From assembly GCA_900549015.1 (NCBI GenBank), contig URMH01000035.1, positions 1-26,146 on the forward strand: a stretch of DNA of 26,146 nucleotides, written 5' to 3'. The translations under genes were made by a program, and so were the position numbers. Origin of the DNA: an uncultured Blautia sp. (GTDB lineage Bacteria; Bacillota; Clostridia; Lachnospirales; Lachnospiraceae). Positions 22,473-26,146 of the stretch are shown in pieces. Position 1 is the first letter of the stretch. The number at the start of each line of letters is the position of its first letter. Below the pieces are notes generated by a model, which saw only the letters and a program-made list of their open reading frames with translations, ran no database searches and was not told where the DNA came from.

Positions 22473-23351
22473 ATGACAAAGGTAGTAGGAGTAAGATTCC
22501 GTAATGTGGGAAAAATTTATTATTTTGACCCGAAGGAATATAGTGTAAAAGAAGGTGATCACGTAATTGTGGAGACAGCCCGCGGCGTAGAATACGGAAA
22601 AGTGGTGCTGACTCCGAGAAATATAAAAGAGGAAGACGTTGTGCGTCCTTTAAAAGAAGTTCTCCGCGTTGCAACAAAGGAGGACGAAGAAAGAGAACAG
22701 CAGAACAGAGTAAAAGAAAAAGAAGCGTTTAAAATATGTCAGAAAAAAATCCGGGAGCATGATCTGGATATGAAGCTTATAGACGCAGAGTACACATTTG
22801 ACAACAACAAGGTTCTGTTTTATTTTACAGCAGACGGAAGAATTGATTTTCGCCAGCTTGTAAAAGACCTGGCTGCTATTTTTAAAACAAGGATCGAGCT
22901 GCGTCAGATTGGTGTGAGAGACGAGACAAAGATTCTGGGAGGAATCGGAATCTGCGGAAGATGTCTCTGCTGCCATACTTATCTTTCCGAGTTTGCACCG
23001 GTATCCATTAAAATGGCAAAGGAACAGAATCTTTCTCTGAATCAGACAAAGATTTCAGGCGTATGCGGAAGACTGATGTGCTGTCTCAAAAATGAGCAGG
23101 AAACATATGAGGAGCTGAACAAAAAGCTTCCGGGACTCGGAGATACGGTAACAACTCCAGACGGGCTGCAGGGAACTGTGCAGAGCGTAAATGTTCTGCG
23201 CCAGCTTGTAAAAGTTGTGGTGGAAGTAAATGACGAAAAAGAAATTCAGGAATTTCCTGTAGACAGTCTGAAATTCCGTCCGAGAAAAAAGAAGGTAAAA
23301 ATTTCCGAACAGGAATTAAAGGAGCTGGAAGGGCTTGAAGACAACAAATGA
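22473..23351 (+). CDS. ricT: PSP1-domain protein RicT (YaaT)
   Basis: This 292-aa protein has the PSP1 C-terminal domain with Cys-rich motifs GICGRCLCCHTYL and GVCGRLMCCLKNE, positions that in Bacillus RicT take part in Fe-S cluster binding with RicA and RicF. In Bacillus the complex controls RNase Y-dependent mRNA processing; the same role here is inferred. The C-terminal tail is basic and charged (RPRKKKVKI). It starts one base after holB and overlaps trmN6 by 17 bases. Confidence 0.93.
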   Translation: MTKVVGVRFRNVGKIYYFDPKEYSVKEGDHVIVETARGVEYGKVVLTPRNIKEEDVVRPLKEVLRVATKEDEEREQQNRVKEKEAFKICQKKIREHDLDMKLIDAEYTFDNNKVLFYFTADGRIDFRQLVKDLAAIFKTRIELRQIGVRDETKILGGIGICGRCLCCHTYLSEFAPVSIKMAKEQNLSLNQTKISGVCGRLMCCLKNEQETYEELNKKLPGLGDTVTTPDGLQGTVQSVNVLRQLVKVVVEVNDEKEIQEFPVDSLKFRPRKKKVKISEQELKELEGLEDNK

Positions 23352-24081
23352 TTTTGTAAAAGAAAACGAAAGAGTAGATGACCTTCAGAACGGGTACGGC
23401 ATTATCCAGGACCCGGAGAAATTCTGCTTTGGAATCGATGCAGTCCTTCTTTCCGGCTTTGCAAAAGTAAAAAAGGGAGAAAACGCACTTGATATGGGAA
23501 CAGGAACGGGAATCATTCCCGTTCTTCTCTCTGCAAAAACAGAAGGGAAATTTTTTACAGGTCTGGAGATTCAAAACGAGTGCGCGGAGATGGCGCAGAG
23601 AAGCGTGGCTATGAATCAGCTTGAGGACAGGGTAAAGATTGTACAGGGCGATATAAAAGAGGCTGCTGACATATTTGGGGCGGCTTCTTTTGATGTAGTT
23701 ACCTGCAATCCTCCGTATATGATAGGACAGCATGGGCTGACGAATCCCCATATGCCAAAAGCCATTGCCCGTCATGAGATCCTCTGTACTCTGGAGGACG
23801 TGATAAGCCAGGGCGCCAGAGTTTTAAAAGACAGAGGAAGATTTTACATGGTGCACAGACCGTTCCGTCTTGTGGAAATTATGAATGTGATGACGAAGTA
23901 TAAACTGGAGCCGAAAAGAATGCGCCTTGTATATCCTTATGTGGACAGAGAGCCGAATATGGTTCTTATCGAGGCTTTAAAAGGAGGAAATTCAAGGATC
24001 CAGGTGGAGCCTCCTCTTGTCGTTTATGAAAAACCGGGCGTGTATACGAAAACAATTCTGGAAATATACGGGAAGGTGTAA
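23335..24081 (+). CDS. trmN6: tRNA1(Val) A37 N6-methyltransferase family protein
   Basis: This 248-aa SAM-dependent methyltransferase has motif I LDMGTGTGIIPVL and the catalytic NPPY (FDVVTCNPPYMIGQ) of N6-adenine enzymes. FCFGIDAVLLSGF at the N-terminus is typical of the YabB/TrmN6 group. The start is TTG (23335), inside the end of ricT, with no in-frame ATG or GTG nearby. GGAG (23321-23324) may serve it. The substrate tRNA is inferred from the family. rsmI starts two bases after its stop. Confidence 0.88.
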   Translation: MKTTNDFVKENERVDDLQNGYGIIQDPEKFCFGIDAVLLSGFAKVKKGENALDMGTGTGIIPVLLSAKTEGKFFTGLEIQNECAEMAQRSVAMNQLEDRVKIVQGDIKEAADIFGAASFDVVTCNPPYMIGQHGLTNPHMPKAIARHEILCTLEDVISQGARVLKDRGRFYMVHRPFRLVEIMNVMTKYKLEPKRMRLVYPYVDREPNMVLIEALKGGNSRIQVEPPLVVYEKPGVYTKTILEIYGKV

Positions 24082-24083
24082 AA

Positions 24084-24935
24084 TTGAAAACAACAGGAAC
24101 TTTATTTTTATGTGCAACGCCAATAGGAAATCTGGAGGATATAACGCTCCGTGTTTTGAGGACTCTTCAGGAAGTGGATCTGATCGCAGCAGAAGATACA
24201 AGGAACAGCATTAAGCTTCTTAATCATTTCCAGATAAAAACGCCTATGACAAGCTATCATGAGTACAACAAAATAGATAAAGGCCGTTTTCTTGTGGAAA
24301 AAATGCTCTCAGGGGAGAATATCGCCCTTATCACCGATGCGGGAACACCGGGAATTTCCGATCCGGGAGAGGAGCTGACCGCCATGTGTTATGAGGCGGG
24401 AATCCCTGTTACGTCTCTTCCCGGACCTGCGGCGTGTATTACAGCCCTCACTCTTTCCGGGCTTCCAACAAGAAGATTTGCGTTCGAGGCGTTTCTTCCG
24501 ATGGAAAAAAAAGAGAGGCAGGCAGTTCTGGAAGAACTGAAAAATGAGACAAGAACCATTATTCTTTACGAAGCGCCCCATAAGCTTGTAAAAACGCTGG
24601 GGGACTTATACAAGGCTCTTGGAAACAGAAAGATGACCCTTTGCCGGGAGCTTACAAAAAAACACGAAACAGCTTTTCAGACAACAATAGAGGAGCTCAT
24701 TCACTATTACGGCGAAGAAAAGCCTCTTGGAGAGTGCGTTCTCGTCATTCAGGGAAAAAGCCGCCTGGAAATGGAAAAAGAAGCCCAGGCTTCCTGGGAA
24801 AGTATTCCTATAGAGGAGCATATGCGGCAATATGAGGAAAAAGGAATTTCCCGAAAAGAAGCAATGAAGCTGGTGGCAAAAGACAGAGGTATGACAAAAC
24901 GTGACGTTTACCAGTATCTGATAAATAAAAAATAA
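24084..24935 (+). CDS. rsmI: 16S rRNA C1402 ribose 2'-O-methyltransferase RsmI
   Basis: This 283-aa protein is a tetrapyrrole-methylase-fold enzyme that methylates C1402 in the 16S decoding centre. LCATPIGNLEDITLRVL, EDTRNSIKLLNHF, ITDAGTPGISDPG and SLPGPAACITAL are typical. The start is TTG (24084) with GGGAAGGTG (24070-24078) at good distance; the next in-frame choice would cut the conserved start. The C-terminal extension (KRDVYQYLINKK) is usual for Firmicutes. It ends the holB operon before a terminator. Confidence 0.96.
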   Translation: MKTTGTLFLCATPIGNLEDITLRVLRTLQEVDLIAAEDTRNSIKLLNHFQIKTPMTSYHEYNKIDKGRFLVEKMLSGENIALITDAGTPGISDPGEELTAMCYEAGIPVTSLPGPAACITALTLSGLPTRRFAFEAFLPMEKKERQAVLEELKNETRTIILYEAPHKLVKTLGDLYKALGNRKMTLCRELTKKHETAFQTTIEELIHYYGEEKPLGECVLVIQGKSRLEMEKEAQASWESIPIEEHMRQYEEKGISRKEAMKLVAKDRGMTKRDVYQYLINKK

Positions 24936-24951
24936 AATATAAGAAATAAAG

Positions 24952-24993
24952 AAATTCTCCGACAGAAGATGAAGCTGCCGGGGGATTTTTTTT
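24952..24993 (+). terminator. Terminator after rsmI
   Basis: 24952-24965 pairs with 24975-24988 (one mismatch, two G-U), loop of nine bases, followed by a run of eight T (24986-24993). Confidence 0.8.
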
Positions 24994-25000
24994 GATTTCA

Positions 25001-25030
25001 TTGGAAAATACAAGGTTTTTGTGCTATAAT
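25001..25030 (+). promoter_or_regulatory. Promoter of gyrB
   Basis: TTGGAA (25001-25006), an 18-base spacer and TATAAT (25025-25030) with TGC extension (25022-25024). The leader to the ATG is about 75 bases with no strong structure seen. Confidence 0.7.
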
Positions 25031-25109
25031 AAATTAGTATTATTGTGTCTTAACGAAAGGGCAGCAGAGAGTGGCTGCCGGTTGAAATAGATATGACAGG
25101 AGGAATAAA

Positions 25110-26146
25110 ATGGGCGGAGAAAACACGGAGTACGGAGCAGACCAAATCCAGATTCTGGAGGGACTGGAAGCAGTACGGAAAAGACCGGGTATGTATATCG
25201 GCAGCACATCCAGCAGAGGACTTCATCATCTTGTATACGAGATTGTGGATAATGCGGTAGATGAGGCTCTGGCAGGCTTCTGTAAAGAAATAAATGTTAC
25301 AATTAATCCGGATAACTCTATCACAGTCACAGATGACGGAAGAGGAATCCCGGTAGGAATCAATCATAAAGCAGGAATCCCGGCAGTTGAGGTTGTATTT
25401 ACAATTCTCCATGCAGGCGGCAAATTCGGGGGCGGAGGATACAAGGTATCCGGCGGTCTTCACGGAGTAGGCGCATCTGTAGTAAACGCTCTGTCAGAAT
25501 GGCTTGAAGTTACAATCTACAAAGAAGGACAGGTGTACAGACAGAGATACGAGAGAGGAAAAACGATTTACCCTCTGAAAGTAATTGATACATGTGAACC
25601 GGAAAAAACAGGAACAATGGTTTCTTTTTTACCGGACAAAGAAATATTCGAAGAAACCGTATATGATTACGATGTTTTAAAACAGCGTCTCCGTGAGATG
25701 GCATTTCTTACAAAGGGGCTGAAAATTATTCTGAAGGATACAAGGGCAGAAATGGAGAGAGAAAAGACTTTCCACTACGAGGGTGGTATTCAGGAATTTG
25801 TGCAGTATCTCAACAAAAGCAAAGAGGCTCTGTATCCGGAAATCATATACTGTGAGGGAGAAAAAGACGGCGTTGTCGTTGAGGTTGCCATGCAGCACAA
25901 CGATTCCTACACAGAGAACAGCTACGGATTTGTAAATAATATCAATACTCCGGAAGGCGGAACTCATATTATGGGCTTCCGAAACGCCATCACAAAAACT
26001 TTTAACGATTATGCCAGAAAGAATAAGCTGCTCAAGGACAGCGAGCCGAATTTAAGCGGCGACGATATTCGAGAGGGACTTACAGCGATCGTAAGTGTGA
26101 AAATAGAAAATCCTCAGTTTGAGGGACAGACAAAGCAGAAACTTGG
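25110..26146 (+). CDS. gyrB: DNA gyrase subunit B (5' part, cut by window end)
   Basis: The frame from ATG 25110 is open to the window end (345 codons). It starts MGGENTEYGADQIQILEGLE and has the GHKL ATPase motifs: YEIVDNAVDEAL (Glu44, Asn48), DDGRGIPV and GGLHGVGAS. FGGGGYKVSGG and the transducer-domain region (VNNINTPEGGTHIMGF) follow. AGGAGGA (25098-25104) precedes the ATG. ParE is the alternative, but the overall sequence and origin context favour GyrB. Here it lies about 20 kb from recF, after rsmI, with its own promoter. Confidence 0.95.
   Translation, partial: MGGENTEYGADQIQILEGLEAVRKRPGMYIGSTSSRGLHHLVYEIVDNAVDEALAGFCKEINVTINPDNSITVTDDGRGIPVGINHKAGIPAVEVVFTILHAGGKFGGGGYKVSGGLHGVGASVVNALSEWLEVTIYKEGQVYRQRYERGKTIYPLKVIDTCEPEKTGTMVSFLPDKEIFEETVYDYDVLKQRLREMAFLTKGLKIILKDTRAEMEREKTFHYEGGIQEFVQYLNKSKEALYPEIIYCEGEKDGVVVEVAMQHNDSYTENSYGFVNNINTPEGGTHIMGFRNAITKTFNDYARKNKLLKDSEPNLSGDDIREGLTAIVSVKIENPQFEGQTKQKL

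Noticed and set aside
25244..25252. Consensus DnaA box on the minus strand in gyrB
   Set aside because: It is the codons for the conserved IVDN motif of the ATPase site, so protein constraint explains it.

Overview
The window is a replication-origin segment of a low-GC Gram-positive chromosome. The gene order (yidD-rnpA-rpmH diverging from dnaA-dnaN-yaaA-recF), the divided oriC around dnaA, the SAM-I riboswitch and the AAGGAGG-type ribosome binding sites all point to Firmicutes. The large TPR/acidic/AAA protein, the short three-domain S1 protein and the CBS-DRTGG pyrophosphatase fit Clostridia, most likely a gut Lachnospiraceae. That family-level guess is inference. No mobile element, CRISPR array, rRNA or tRNA was seen.

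Layout. 1-645 (minus strand): 5' part of yidD, rnpA and rpmH, driven by a clear promoter. 646-1220: oriC half one, with a cluster of DnaA boxes and the dnaA leader. 1221-5304: dnaA, the second DnaA-box cluster, dnaN, an S4-domain gene and recF. 5360-8836: an 856-aa TPR/acidic/AAA protein of unknown role, then rsmA and a strong terminator. 8876-9921: accessory-looking DNA with a possible 43-codon ORF, a small secreted helical protein, and a gene-free stretch with three 11-bp-spaced direct repeats, a promoter and hairpins (candidate small RNA). 9922-10584 (minus): a small alarmone synthetase. 10707-14491: an S1-domain protein, a CBS/DRTGG family II pyrophosphatase, a flavin reductase-like protein and a shikimate-kinase-like protein. 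14616-17358: murA, then the SAM-I riboswitch and metK. 17512-19352: a histidine kinase/response regulator pair. 19380-24935: a cluster like the Bacillus yaaO-tmk-holB-yaaT-yabB-yabC region (PLP decarboxylase, guanylate-kinase-like protein, holB, ricT, trmN6, rsmI). 25110 to the end: 5' part of gyrB.

The window joins replication (dnaA, dnaN, recF, holB, gyrB), RNA maturation and modification (rnpA, rsmA, rsmI, trmN6, ricT) and core metabolism (metK, murA, pyrophosphatase). gyrB, which commonly follows recF closely in Firmicutes, is about 20 kb away here. Many promoters carry an extended -10 (TGnTATAAT-like). The items most worth follow-up are the TPR/acidic/AAA protein with a rearranged Walker B, the candidate regulated small RNA at 9766-9915, the hairpin-spaced ribosome site at 8894-8931, the DnaA box lying between the ribosome site and start codon of dnaN, and two kinase-like proteins with altered key residues.
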